From Platerodrilus igneus (taxonomy: Eukaryota > Arthropoda > Insecta > Coleoptera > Lycidae): 64,000 bases of DNA. The DNA lies in the NCBI GenBank assembly GCA_036346225.1, contig JARFIW010001254.1:283001-347000 (forward strand), written 5' to 3'. The notes beneath the pieces were generated by a model. It was not told the DNA's origin, ran no database searches, and worked only from the letters and a program-made list of their open reading frames with translations. Positions 39,400-51,918 of the stretch are shown here, piece after piece. A program made the position numbers and the translations under genes. The first letter of the stretch is position 1, and every line of letters begins with the position of its first letter.

Positions 39400-42106
39400 T
39401 ATTAGAAATATTATAAATGCGCTAAGTGATGCGCAACATTGTAAATGAAGGACAATTCATACAGTTTATTAACGTTCATGGGAAACGTTTTCCACATATT
39501 TCTTTCTTCCCCTACCATTTTTAGTACCTCTTCGTTCTTAACTTTGTCTGTCCATGATATCTTCATCATACGTCTGTAGCACCACATTTCAAAGGCTTCT
39601 ACCTTTTTCTTGTCCGCTTCTCCCACTGTCCTGGTTTCACAGCCATACAGTGCTGTGCTCCACACATGTTTTGAGCAATCTTTTCCTTGTTTCTATGTTT
39701 GTGGTCTTTGAGCACAGTAGTTGCTTTTTCTTGTTAAATATAGCACGACCTTGTGCTAATCTTTGTTTTATATCTTTTGTGCTTTTCCCATCTTGCGTTA
39801 TTTGGCTTCCTAGGTAGCAGAAATCCTTAACCTCTTGTAAGTTCGTGTTACATATTTGTATTCTTGTTTTTGATTTATTTTTCCCTCCTTTTCATACTAG
39901 TACTTTAGTTTTAGTTTTGTTAATTTTCATACCGTATCTCTCTGTTAGAACCGTTTTCACTTCATTGAGAGCAGCTTCTAACTCTTCCTTGCTAGATGCT
40001 AATACCGCTATATCATCTGCAAATCTAAGCATATCTATTTTTTGTCCCTGCATAGTAATTCCAAATGTCTTCCTGCATTTGACAGTATTCATTGCCTTCT
40101 CAATGTACAAGTTAAAAATTAGTGGGGATAGGGAACATCCCTGTCTTACCCCTTTCCTGATGTTTACTTCTCTACGTTCCTGCTCTAATTCTATTACTCC
40201 TGTTTGCTCTTTGTATAAGCTATGTACTATCCGTCTATCACTATAACTCATTCCAATCTTTTTGAGTATTTCGAACATTTTTTCCATTTTCCATTGTCAA
40301 ATGCTTTTTCCAGATCTACAAACCCTATATACACGCTTTCCCCTTTTTCTATTGTTTTCTCCATTATCACCCTCAGAGCTAAGATAGCCTCCCGTGTTCC
40401 CCTGTTTCGCCTAAACCCAAATTGGTCTTCTCCTAGTATTTCTTCAGTCCGTTTTTCCATTCGTCTTTGTACAATTCTAGTTAATATTTTTGATACGTGT
40501 GCTGTCAAGCTTATTGTTCGAAAATTTTCACATCTATCTGCGCCTTTCTTTTTTGGTATAGTTACTATGATGTTATGTTTGAAATCTTTGGGTATCTCGC
40601 CTGTCTCATACATATAGCTTACAAGTTGGAAGAGACGTTCTGTTACTGCTTGACCAGTGGCTTTTAGAGTCTCCGCTTGCACCTTATCTGTACCCGGCGC
40701 CTTACCATTTTTCAGACCCTTTAATGCTATTTCAAATTCATCTCTAAGTGTAGGATATCCCAAGTCATCATTTTCAATGTCTGATTCCTTTTCTAATGCA
40801 GTTAGTTCTTTTCCTGCATATAAATTCCCTATATATTCTTGCCATCTACCCACTTTCTCTACATTTTCTATAATGACATTTCCTCCCGCGTCCTTTATAT
40901 TTTTGCTATACGGTTCTATATCCCTAAAATTGATTCTAATTATTTTGTATGCTTCATCTGTCTTTCCTACGTCCATCTTAGTTTGTACCTCTTTGCACTT
41001 TTCATCAATCCATTGTTCTTTAGCTTTCCTACATTTTCGAATAATTTCCCATTTTATGGCTTTGTATCTCTGTTTTCCTGTTTCGTCTGATTTATTTTTG
41101 TATTTTCGTCTTTCTTCTATTAAATTCAGGATATCCTTTGTTATCCGTGGTTTCTTATTTACTTTTTGTGTATACCCCAGAATATCTCTGGCCGCCATGT
41201 TGAGGCTGGATTTAATGTTATTCCATTCTGTTTCTACTTCCTTAGTATCAGATATTTTCCCGATATCTTTGAGCAATTCATTTGACATTTTTTCGAATCT
41301 TTCTTGAATATCTTTCTCTTTTAGTTTCTGTAGGTCCAAGTGCCTTTTTCCGTTTCTTTTTTTCAAATTTTTAAATTTAAGTGCGGCCTTCATAATTACG
41401 ATGTTGTGGTCAGTGTCTATATCTGCTTCTGGGTAGCTTCTACAGTCTTTTACTTGATTTCTAAACCGTTGTCTAACAAGAATGTAATCTATTTGATATC
41501 TTCCTATATCTCCTGGCATCTTCCACGTATATCGTCTTCTAGCATGATGTTGAAATAATGTGTTTGTAATGATTAAATTGTTCTTGTCGCAAAATTCTAC
41601 CAGCCTATTTCCTCTGTCGTTTCTAGTGCCTAAACCAAATAAACCTACTATCGCTCCTTCCCTACCCTCACCTACCACTGCATTAAAATCCCCGTAATTA
41701 TTAAATTTTCATGTCCTTTTACGTGTCTTAATATGTCTTCGATATCTTTGTAGATTGCTTCTACCTCTTCGTCACTGTAGCTAGAGGTGGGCATGTATAC
41801 TTGTATTATTACTGTGTTTACCGGTTTAGATTCTAATCTAACCATGAGTACTCTTTCATTCTTTTGTAAGTAATTTTCTACACAGTATCCTATCTTTTTC
41901 CGCATAACTATCCCCACACCCAACTTTCCTTCCTCGGCTCCTGTATGAATTACCCTGAAGTCTCCACTCCAAAAATTCCCCGCCTCTGGCCACCGAACTT
42001 CGCTGATCCCTACTATGTCTAATGATAACCTATTCATTTCGATTTTTAGGTTCTCTAGCTTACCCACTTGCTTCATAATTCTAACATTCCACGCTCCGAC
42101 TCGCAA
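39400..42106 (-). pseudogene. RTE-type LINE: endonuclease and reverse transcriptase
   Basis: Read on - from 42,106: AP endonuclease start 'MRVGAWNVRIMKQVGKLEN', 'LSLDIVGISEVRWP' and 'ARRRYTWKMPGDIGRYQID' (42,106 to about 41,440); a long 476-codon frame (41,678-40,248) through 'NGKAPGTDKVQAE' and the RT fingers 'ILGEDQFGFRRNRGTREA'; then 'GVRQGCSLSPLIFNLY' and catalytic 'LRFADDIAVLA' (40,287-39,892); and the C-terminal 'YGCETRTVGEADKKKVEAF' and 'WCYRRMMKISW' (39,665-39,411). Breaks at about 41,675, 40,270 and 39,880. By family this single-ORF layout is RTE/BovB-like. The - strand lesions are few, so the copy is moderately young. Confidence 0.88.
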
Positions 42107-42540
42107 AATGTTCCCGACTCTTATTCTTAACTTTCTGATCGCATCCTCCGAAGTAGTCCCTTCCCGGAGTCCGAATGGGGGACTATTTTAACTCCGGAAT
42201 CTTTTACCCCAGAGAATGCCATTATTTTATTATAATTTAGGTACGCTGTGTACTTGGGAGGTAATGTGGTGGTTTCCCGTTGCCTTCCACATCGCGGTAG
42301 TGTGTCTTAGACTGCCATACCGACCCCTATGGTCTCTGCCAATCTAAGTACCGAAAGAGCCGCTGCCCTCTTTCGGGGACCTGTCTTAGTCTGGTTCCTC
42401 ACTAACGACCCTACTACTTTGGTCGGACCTGTAGTTTGGCTCTTTAGCTCATTAGAACACGCAAGCCATTTCACCTGTTCTAGTAATCTAGAACTTCGGC
42501 AAGGTGCAGGTCCATTCGAGATGGCCAATTAATGTAGAAG
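42107..42540 (-). other. 5' untranslated region of the RTE element
   Basis: Contains the segment GGTAATGTGGTGGTTTCCCG (42,261-42,280), typical of RTE leaders in insects as I remember them. No ORF supported. Confidence 0.5.
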
Positions 42541-42659
42541 AATTAAATTTTAACGAGATGGAAATACACGAGAACTTAAACGAAAATTATAACCCCGTAG
42601 AAAACGACCAAATGTTAAGAGAAAATTAAGTAATAAGTAATATCCGTTTTAACACCGAC

Positions 42660-43315
42660 ATCAATCAGGAGTAACAAAGAGCAATCAAAAATTTATGTTT
42701 TGAATACCGCGACATATTTCATTGCGAAGGAATACCGCTAAGATTTACAAATACAGTCAAGCATAACATAGAACTAACAGACAACAAACCCATATTCACA
42801 AAAGCATACAGATTACCCCAGGCAAGTCAGGAAGAAGCCGACAGACAAGTAGCCGATCTATTAGATCAAGACATCATACAACACTTCAATTCACCATGGA
42901 GCAGTCCCATATTAATAGTACCAAAAAAACTGGACGCATCAGGAAAACGAAAATATAGAATGGTAATAGATTACAGAAAATTAAACGAAAAAACGGTAGA
43001 CGATACATACTCGTTACCAAATATAACTGAAATTTTAGACAAATTTGGCAAGTGCCAATATTTTTCAATGCTAGATCTTGCATCAGGATACCATCAAGTA
43101 GAAATGGAAGAAAGGGATACACAAAAACAGCCTTTAGCACACCTAGAGGACATTACGAATATAAAAGGATGCCATTTGGACTAAAGAACGCACCCGCAAC
43201 TTTTCAAAGAGTAATGGATAACATACTACGAGGGATACACAACGAAAAATGCCTTGTGTACCTAGACGATATCATAGTGTATTCAACATCAGTAGATAGA
43301 ATAAGTATGTTCTAG
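42660..43315 (+). pseudogene. Gypsy-3 reverse transcriptase fragment
   Basis: 'NKPIFTKAYRLPQASQEEA', 'FNSPWSSPILIVPKK', 'YRMVIDYRKLNEKTV', '[16 protein letters not shown]', a one-base frameshift near 43,125, then '[18 protein letters not shown]' and '[12 protein letters not shown]'. This is the 17.6/297-like Gypsy RT fingers and palm with an intact YLDD. Nothing of the element is recognisable beyond 43,315; it is unrelated to Gypsy-1. Confidence 0.88.
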
Positions 43316-45750
43316 CGCACTTCGTGCAATTAATATCTGTAGAGATTTATTGGCTATTTATACATAAATATGTTCTGATGTAAGCAAATAGCTATAAAAT
43401 TAGACATTTGCATTCTTTCAGAAAATAAAGCAAATTCGAAATCTTGCTGATAACTATAAAAAAATGCATATTTGTAATTTGTTTTCAGACAATGAATCAA
43501 ATTCATTATGTTGCTAAGAGCACATTATTTTTGCTTACATACTGTTTTTTTCTATTCATTTCAGTATTGAAGCAGTACTGACACTTTAGAAAAAAATTAC
43601 AAATTTGCATCGTTTTATGAAAAAACTGCAAATGAAAATTTTATATATATTTGGCTATCTAATTATTCTAATGAATAAAAAACAGTATGTAAGCAAAAAT
43701 AATAATGCTCTCGACAAAAAAAATACCGATAACGATCAACATTGCATTCTTTGAGCCTTGGTTACTGCTTTACAAAATCTTCATAGAATATATAGCTATC
43801 AACATTTTTTTGATTCAGTATTACGCTAAATCCCATTCGTTTTCAATTGCATTAAAAGAAATAAGAAAAAATTGAGAAGCTCAACAATCTCGCAATTAAC
43901 CTATATTGCATAGAAAATATTAAAAAATACGCCCTTTTTTTTGTTTAAGTAAAAAATTAGGGAAAAATGGAACCTATTAATTTGATGTTGCGTTTCTTGT
44001 TTTATCCATCCTGTAAATGGAATATGCAAATTGTGATTTTGTGCAACGCATGACATTTTCCATAAAAATTTGTTTAAAACAACTCATTTCTTCATCAGGT
44101 GTAGGATTAATTATAGCACGTAGTAAAAAACTAACTCATGACGGAGGTTTATAATAATTTTTCTTTAAAATTCAACGAAGGCATAGAGTAAAATTAAAAA
44201 AAAATCTAAATTAGTTAAATGTCGTTTAAAATAATACAATGCAAATGGCCCTTAACTAATAGAGTAATATTGAATAAGTTTTAGATTATTGGCGACATAA
44301 TTTACACAAAGTTCGTTACACGAGCAATGCTAGGTCATGAAATTCTTTCATTGTCAAGGTGCTGTAACAATAAATTAAATTACACGACGTTAATTGTATG
44401 ATGAAACTGCAGAATGTTTTTTAATACTGGTTTTTAAAAAAAATTTGTGTACCTAATCACAACCAGAAAACGGCATTCTATTTATGATAGGTACAAGATC
44501 GCTTTTGTTAACGTTTCATTCGCGCATAGCCATGAGTGTGTAAATTATTAAACAATTGACAGTTTAATTTAATTTTGGATTAGATTGATTTAATCTCAGT
44601 TTACAGAACGGATGTAGAAACAATTTTTGACTTTTAATCTGAGTGCATGAAATGCATATGATCTAAAAATTGCAGAGTTACCTTCAGTACGTAAATATGG
44701 AAATGCGAATGCTGAAGAAGCAATAGACTTTCGTTGACAAAGAAAAAACGCTGTCGTATGTAATTTTTTGTAATAAAGTACTACAAATTAGACAATAGAA
44801 AACGGCTATGATATCGATATCGATATCTTTAATATATTTAATTAAAATGTATAAAAGTTAATTCCTTTCAGTTTTACTGAAAAAAGTAAATATTTCAAAT
44901 ATGGTATAATATTAAAATCTATGGGGAACTAGTAACCAGCTAATCTTAAATTGCGTTGATCAATTATAATTGCTTTTAGGGTTTGGAGTCCCATTCATGC
45001 TGACTGAGTGGGTTTATTTATTATTCTGCTGATGTTAGCATTAAATTTCTCGCTTTTATTTTTTTCTGCGGACGTCAGTATTAAATTTATACATGACTGG
45101 GTTTATTAAATTTTCTGTAGATTTCATATTTCTACAATTGCTATCTAGACAATACCTTAGCATTAAATTCTTGCTGACATGGGTTGAGTTTTCTGCTGTT
45201 CTTGTTGTTTAATATCCTTATATACTCGAGATATGTGTGTGATAATCGCTCAATCTTTATTGTCAAGTTGTAGTTGTGTGTTCTATAGAACAAATTAAAA
45301 ATGAAAACTTTTTTTAAAATTGCCCTTGTCAGAAAAGAATAATGATAGTGGTTGGGTTTAAAATTATTGAGTAGTTTATAGTCAATTCAAATGAAGTGCT
45401 GGAAAAATCGTTGACTCCGTGAGCAGATACACCAATTGCAACGTATGATCTGATGACACCAATACACACAGTATGTATTCATTGGCTTAATATAGATTTA
45501 ATTTTCTTAATGCATTTACTTGATCTAATCTTCATCTGAATTTTTTTAGTGAACACGAATAAGAACAACCAGAAACGACCGCTCGTCAAAGATGAACAAG
45601 ACAATCCTCATATAACCGATAAGGCAATATTTTACCGTTCACAGTTGGAGTGAGTTAGAACTGTTCTTTATATTTGGGATGCTTGTGCATTTAGAAAACG
45701 AAGATATAAACAACTTAAGTGAATTATAGTATGTTTATTCTAGAGTACAT

Positions 45751-45757
<7 letters not shown>
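43316..45757. other. AT-rich stretch, nothing recognised
   Basis: No supported ORF, RNA gene or terminal repeat. 45,000-45,200 has three loose repeats of a GCTGAYGTTAGCATTAAATT-like sequence, and 44,813-44,828 is a (GATATC)-type run. It may be old non-autonomous elements. Confidence 0.4.

Positions 45758-45793
<36 letters not shown>
45758..45793. repeat. (TA)n microsatellite
   Basis: About 18 TA units, about 40 bp from the end of PLE-3. Confidence 0.95.
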
Positions 45794-45796
<3 letters not shown>

Positions 45797-45834
45797 AAAT
45801 GTTTTTATTTTTCTTGACCTTTTCACTCTATATT

Positions 45835-47341
45835 TGTTTGAGGATCATTTTTTTTGGGTTATAGGTCAAAACATTAATATGAAGTTTTACATTTTATTGT
45901 GCCATAACCTCACTCGACCATACGTACGTTTCGACTGCTTGAGCCTTTTTCAATGGTTCAGTCATTCCTATAAATTAATTTACTAATATACTAACCTACC
46001 CTTATATAATTTTATCACTTACCCTAAACTATTCTATTCGTTATACATTTAACAACTAAATAAACTAAGCCTATTTGTATGTCATTTACAAGTACGTTAA
46101 AAATTCTTAACCTACCTTATTGTTGAATGTGTGTATATAACTGCAAGTGTTGTATTAATACAAAATGTTATCCTAAACTATCTATTATCTATTAATACAT
46201 TGCTATCACTCCACTAAACCTAATCATTTATTTTAAATTATATATTTATATCCGATATTTCTCAATTTTATGTCCATTAGTTTTATTTTATTATTATTCT
46301 TTTGTTCATTTATTTAATTAAATTATGATAGATTTTACTCAAATTTTTTATATCTATTTTGTCATTAATTGCTGTGGGATTTAATGTTATGAAAATCATT
46401 TCATATAACTCTCTTTTTCTTTGGTTTGATTCAATTTTGAGTATTGTCGTTTTCTCGTAATTAAATTTGTGTTTATTTTGTGTTTCATGTTTAGTTAGGG
46501 CGGTCACATTGTTTTTATCATATTTGTGTCCATTCAAACGTTTCTCGAGATGCTGCATGCTCTGGCCAATGTATACACTGCCACATCCTTCTTGGCATGG
46601 GTTCTTATATACGGTGTGGGTTTTTTTTATTTTTAGGTATTTTATCTTTTATTTTAGTAAATAAATTTTTATTTAGGTTAATACTTTTATGAGTTGTATC
46701 TATATCGTATTTTTTAACTAGTTTTGGGATATTCTCAGATAACCCATTAATATATGGTAAAGTTATATACGTTTTGTAATTTTTTTATTTTCGCCTATAT
46801 TTTTTGTTATGTTGTAGTATTTATTTATTTGTTTTTTAAAGATTGCATCTATAAAGTGTTTAGGGTAATTGTTTTCCATAAGAGCATGTTTAGCTTTTAT
46901 AATTGCTTTATGTCTGTATTCAGGATTTGACAATTTTATGGCTCTGTCTACCAAACCTATTACCACAGCCTTTTTGTGGGAAATATGATGTTGCGAGTGG
47001 TAGTTGATATACCTTCCCGACCACGTTTTCTTATTATACCATTCAGTTTTTAGTACCTGGTTCTTTTTGGTGTGTATAGTCATATCTAGAAAATTTTATT
47101 TGTTGTTTTTTTCAATTTCTATGGTAAATTGTAGTTTTTCATGAAAACTATTAAATAATTTAAGAGTATATTCTATTTTATCCATTGGAACAGCACAAAT
47201 ACAATAATTAACATATCTATAGAAAAAAGGTATGTCAAATTCAATTTTTCTTAAAATGGTTGTCTCAAGTTCTTCTAGCACTAATTGTGCGATCACGCTA
47301 GACAAAACCATACCCATTGCACAACCATTTATTTGTTTAAA
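45835..47341 (-). pseudogene. PLE-3: Penelope-like element, 5'-truncated
   Basis: Near-identical family to PLE-4 (60,862-63,690). On - from 47,341: 'INGCAMGMVLSSVIAQLVL', a damaged catalytic box 'FYRYVNYCI' (family YVDD), thumb region, then GIY-YIG ('CGSVYIGQSMQHLEKRLNG') to about 46,310 and a non-coding tail to 45,835. Truncated in the RT palm at 47,341, where an LTR begins. Confidence 0.9.
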
Positions 47342-49159
47342 CAGCGGTATTTACATACAATTATTCACAGATATATACAGTTTGGTACACTAATTACAAC
47401 GCAATAAGTGCTATTTTTGTAAAGTCCTTGTTTTAAATTTTTAATTTTAAACACATTTAATACAATAGGAGTAAATGGGTTCCAAATAATACCATACATT
47501 TATTGTATTTGAGTATGGTGAAATCATAATAACCCAGTTTATTAATGTATGCCTTTTACCTTGCATAAAATTACTACAAAACAAATAAACCCATGTACCC
47601 TTAACAATCCAATTTAAATTCGTAATGAAATTTAGTAAGCTTTACATACACCTTTTTTTCAATATTTAAAATACCCTCATAATTGCCAAGTACACGTATC
47701 TTTTCCAATACGTTAAATAACCATAAATAACCCCCAAAGTTCACTCACACATCACAAATAATTCCAACAGTTTATCAAATAACAGCAAATTCAAATGAGT
47801 TACATGGAAAATGCTTCAAGTCCCATCTCCTTTGATGATGCTTTATCCTTCAGAACCCCTTGGCTTCGTGACTATGCGCTCTGATCCACCAGATATTTAT
47901 AGATAACCTCAGCATACGCCGAGCTCTGTGCTACCAATTACCATACCATCCCAGCATCCAAATTTACGTATATCATACTTTTGTTTATTGCTTTATTAGC
48001 TTGTCATGGTATTAGTTGGACCTTGGTTAATTTAATTCACTCGACACTACACACGTTAATAACTATAAGGCCGCAACTTACCACGTTATAAATGCTAATA
48101 CTATTTTTACTGATTTATACAAATTTTTCAATATTCACAAGCCTCTACTATCACCTCGGTTGATTATTATACGTAGTCTAAACCGATGAAATTACAAAGA
48201 GAGATCAGAATACAAAGAGGACGCTGCTAATTTTCTTAAAGTATGTATACTATTCAAAATGCCCCCTCTCGGGCCACTCTTCACGCGAAATACTTAATTT
48301 AAAATAATACTTTTGCAAATTTTAATCTAACTGACTTAAAGCTTCCAGAAATTTACCTCGTGGACACAATTTAATCAGAAAAATCGCTTTTACCTGTCGC
48401 GTGTTCATCCGTTGAAAAACTATCTATTTCAACCAATGATACAGTCCTGTGTCGTCATAAAACTCCGCCTGTAATATTTTTATCTCTCTCTTATGCATAT
48501 TAGATGTCGCGTTCCAACCCCACTTGAGTTATATAAAATCGATATTGCTGACCGCGTCGCCTGACTCCACGTGGATACGAACGTGCGTTTTGAAACCAAT
48601 GCTTTTATACCCGTCTTTATCTGTAGCATATTATTGATCGTGCATCCCTTCCGCTCTTTAAGAAACTTTGTTAGCTTGTTTATTCGAAGCAACTGACGGT
48701 TGGAAATATTTTCTTTGAAGCCTGCGTTATTATGCATTTAAATTCGACGAAGGTAACCTTTTCAAACATGCAGATGTTCTTAATTATTGACTGTTTAAAC
48801 AACAATTTTAGGAGCTTATAGTTCACGGTATTCGATACAATTGACGTCCTTGTCTGCTACCACGAACCCTTTCGCCTTCGGATTATTGATTTTCTATACC
48901 CTGGTGTGTTTCTTAATGCTATTACACGTTGAATTAAAATAAATTAAATTAATTATGCGTTTCTATTTGTTTTCAAAAACTGGTTTTCTTTATGAACCTA
49001 TTACTCTTCAATCATTAATTATAAAAATACGTCAATATTTGTCCGTTTAAATTAAATAAATGAAATAAATTTTGCGCGTAAATAAATTGTTCGTTTCTCT
49101 ATACAGGGTGTTTGAAATTGCATTGCTTACCCCAAATTTAACCCTTTAAATCCATAACA
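47342..49159 (-). repeat. Gypsy-2 LTR (-), truncated at its 3' end
   Basis: Read on -, it starts TGTTATGGATTTAAAGG at 49,159, after a purine tract, and is repeated at 57,145-58,928 (-) and from 63,737 (+). The far end is cut by PLE-3. Copies differ by small indels and substitutions. Confidence 0.8.
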
Positions 49160-49178
49160 TAATCCCCCTATTTCGATT
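49160..49178 (-). promoter_or_regulatory. Gypsy-2 polypurine tract
   Basis: On -, GAAATAGGGGGATTA abuts the LTR start TGTTATGG, the layout of a plus-strand primer. Confidence 0.6.
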
Positions 49179-49214
49179 CTAAGAAAACTCCGCAATGTTT
49201 TCTTGAATTTAAAT

Positions 49215-49835
49215 ATCTAGCTATCTATCATCTAATCTTACATGCTATTTCTATACACCTATCTACTCACCTAACACTACCTATACCTGTTTATCCAACC
49301 TATCACTACTTATCTACCTATTTCTATCTAGCTCTACTTATTTATATCTATCTACACCTTATAATTAACTATTCACACCTATCACTACCTTCTACCTGAT
49401 TATTTCTATCTATTTTTACCTATCTCTACTTATCTCTATCTATTACTAACTCCTCTCTCTCTCTTACCTCAGTCTATTTTCTCTTTTATTTTACCCTTTC
49501 GTTATTTATTGATTCTTTAAGTACCTCACTTTTGTACTTTTCTACCTATCTTCACTTTTATACTCTTCTAACTCTCTTCTACTTATGTCCCTCTGTTATT
49601 TTTAACCTTACCTACTATCACTATCTATTTCTTATCCTAACTATACACACTTAATTCTATATCTACATCTAACTATTTTCCCATATTTATCCTATACCTA
49701 ATTTTATTTTTCTATACACACCTATCCTTATTTATCCTACTTCTACATCTACTTTTCTATATACACTTATTTCTATCCCTATCTATTTAAATTTTTACAC
49801 TACCATTCACCTATCTCTATATTTTTGTTAATTAA
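49215..49835. repeat. Degenerate CTAT/CTAC pyrimidine-rich tract
   Basis: About 600 bp in which CTATCTA, CTACCTA and TTTATC words dominate on +. It lies between the RT remnant and the 3' LTR of Gypsy-2, where integrase would be expected. Confidence 0.7.
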
Positions 49836-49847
49836 GTTTCATTTTGC

Positions 49848-50409
49848 TCATTCTGTCTCTCTTCTGGTAAATAGGGAAATAACAGGCTTACGTGAAATTT
49901 CCCCCTCTCCGCCATACGGTACTACTTTAAAGTTGTACACTTTCCCTTCTACGGAAAACCCCGTATACCTTCTAGACTCTTTGTGTAATGGAATTACCCA
50001 GAAAGAATTCATTAAATCTAACTTGCTAAATATAAATTTGCCACTTAATCTAGTCAAAAAGTGTGTCCATGGACAGTGGACAATGGAATTGTAGTTTCGT
50101 CCTTTGATTAATATTCCTCGCATCCAAACATAAACGAATACTGTTATCCTTTTTCTTAACCACAACTAATGGATTTATAAAATGCGTATTTGAAAACTCA
50201 ATTATACCATCATTCAATATTCTAGTCAACTCCTGATTCACTTGCTCCCTATATGCTGCCGGTATTGGATATACTTTTGCATTAAATGGTTCAGAATTGT
50301 CTACCTCTAAAACATGCTCATAATTTAACGCTGTGCTTGCCTCTACCCCTACTAACTCTGAATGCTTTCGTAATAATTCTTGTACCTCCCTAACTTTTCT
50401 TCCAGGCAC
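49848..50409 (-). pseudogene. Gypsy-2 reverse transcriptase fragment
   Basis: On -: 'FNAKVYPIPAAYREQVNQEL', 'GIIEFSNTHFINPLVVVKK', 'NSIRLCLDARNINQRT', then in another frame 'FIFSKLDLMNSFWVIPL' and 'YNFKVVPYG'. The RT is cut before the YxDD box. It belongs to the Gypsy that ends in the LTR at 47,342-49,159. Confidence 0.85.
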
Positions 50410-50968
50410 TTAATGGTGTCGATCTCTTTCACTTCTTCCTCATATACCTCCATAACATTAACACATAACCCCATGTCATCTTTTGTGACATCATAACTTG
50501 CCTTCCAGGGCAATATCCTATCCTCAATCCTAACTATTTTCCTCTCCATATCAATTATAACACCTAACTTCATCATACTATCGACCCCTAATATCCCTTT
50601 AAACTTTAACCCAGGTACAATTATAAATTCCTATTCACAGCTAACTGAACCTAACTCTACTTTTAAAATAACTACGCTATTCACAACAGCAAATCGCTTT
50701 TTATTCGGCGCAACCAGGTGACTTCTTTTTATTGGCATTATCCTGTCACACACTTTATCCTTTATTTCATTGATGAATTCCTCCGATACTAAACTCGCCT
50801 CAGCTCATGAATCTAATAACGCTCTTAAATTTTTTTCAAAAATTTTAATATCGATTATGGGCAAACAAAATTTTTCTATTATTTCTGGCTCAACTTCTTC
50901 CCCTATTTTTAAAAATTTTCTTGGATGTTCATACTTGTACACAGTGATGTCTAGTGGTTTGTCCTCGT
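50410..50968 (-). pseudogene. Gypsy-2 protease/linker region
   Basis: Frames between gag and RT, including 'MMKLGVIIDMERKIVRIED' (50,576-50,352), a segment commonly seen between retropepsin and RT in this Gypsy group. On - near 50,800-50,820 the sequence around 'ALLDS.AE' suggests a damaged protease active site. Stops throughout. Confidence 0.6.
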
Positions 50969-51900
50969 CTAAAAATCCTGTCCTGGTCTGGTCTCCCTAC
51001 TCGGTCCTGGTCTTGCTACCGCTTCAGCATATGTCCTAGGCGTTTCTACTCTGTTTGTGTTGTCACTTTCCCTATTTGTTGTTGATGTCCCCCTTATGTC
51101 CGGTGAACTGTTCTGTCTAGTTACCCCCGGTCTAGGTGCAGGTCCCCTATCCACACTGTTGCGTCTGAAAAACGTTTGTCTAGGTTCCAAATTTTGTCTG
51201 TTGTATGTAAAATTGGTCCCCGTCCTGCGTAGTTGTCCCGTCTTTGCTCAAATGTCACGGTATTTACCTATCGTTCCCTATTTTCACGAAGTCGTCCACT
51301 ACTCACGTTATCATACCTTTACAGGTACTCCAAAAACATATCCCTGTCCACAATATTTTGGAACGCTACATGTTGCCTCACCTCAACCTCAAAATGTTGT
51401 GATAAATATTTAATTATCTGTCTGTCAGTCAGTGGTGGATTTAGTTGCTTGGATATGCTATACTTCCGTATAGCACATTGCTCCCTACTTCCTGCAAACT
51501 CCCCTTTAAATTTACCTGTGATAAGCTCGTCTCGTACCTGGTCCTGTCTGTGGTCACTCCAGTAATGTTTAAGAAACATGTCCTCAAAGTCATTGTACGT
51601 GTCAATTTCCTGTCCAATTAAATTGTATCAAGCTTCAGCATGATCTTTTAGTAAAGCTTTCATAACATTAAGTTTCGCCTGTTCGTCATATAAATTATTT
51701 ATCAAACCTCTAATGTTATTAATGAATATTTGAGGGTTTACCCTACTATCTATCCCCATAAAATTTCATTTGTTGATCCAGCGACATATTACCTGTTACA
51801 AATCTTGGACCATCCCCCATCAAAGTCGATACGTTTTGTTTAATTCTGGTCACTTCTCTCTCGACCCTACCTAATTTCGTCTTCACAGAAAATCCTTACC
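50969..51900 (-). pseudogene. Gypsy-2 gag remnant
   Basis: Frames at 51,579-51,319 ('HYWSDHRQDQVRDELITGK', 'IIKYLSQHFEVEVRQHV') and 51,190-50,969 (Pro/Arg/Ser-rich). Composition and position fit the C-terminal half of a Gypsy capsid. Cut on its 5' side by LINE copy 2 at about 51,919. Confidence 0.7.
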
Positions 51901-51918
51901 GCTGTCCTTAATTGTCAA

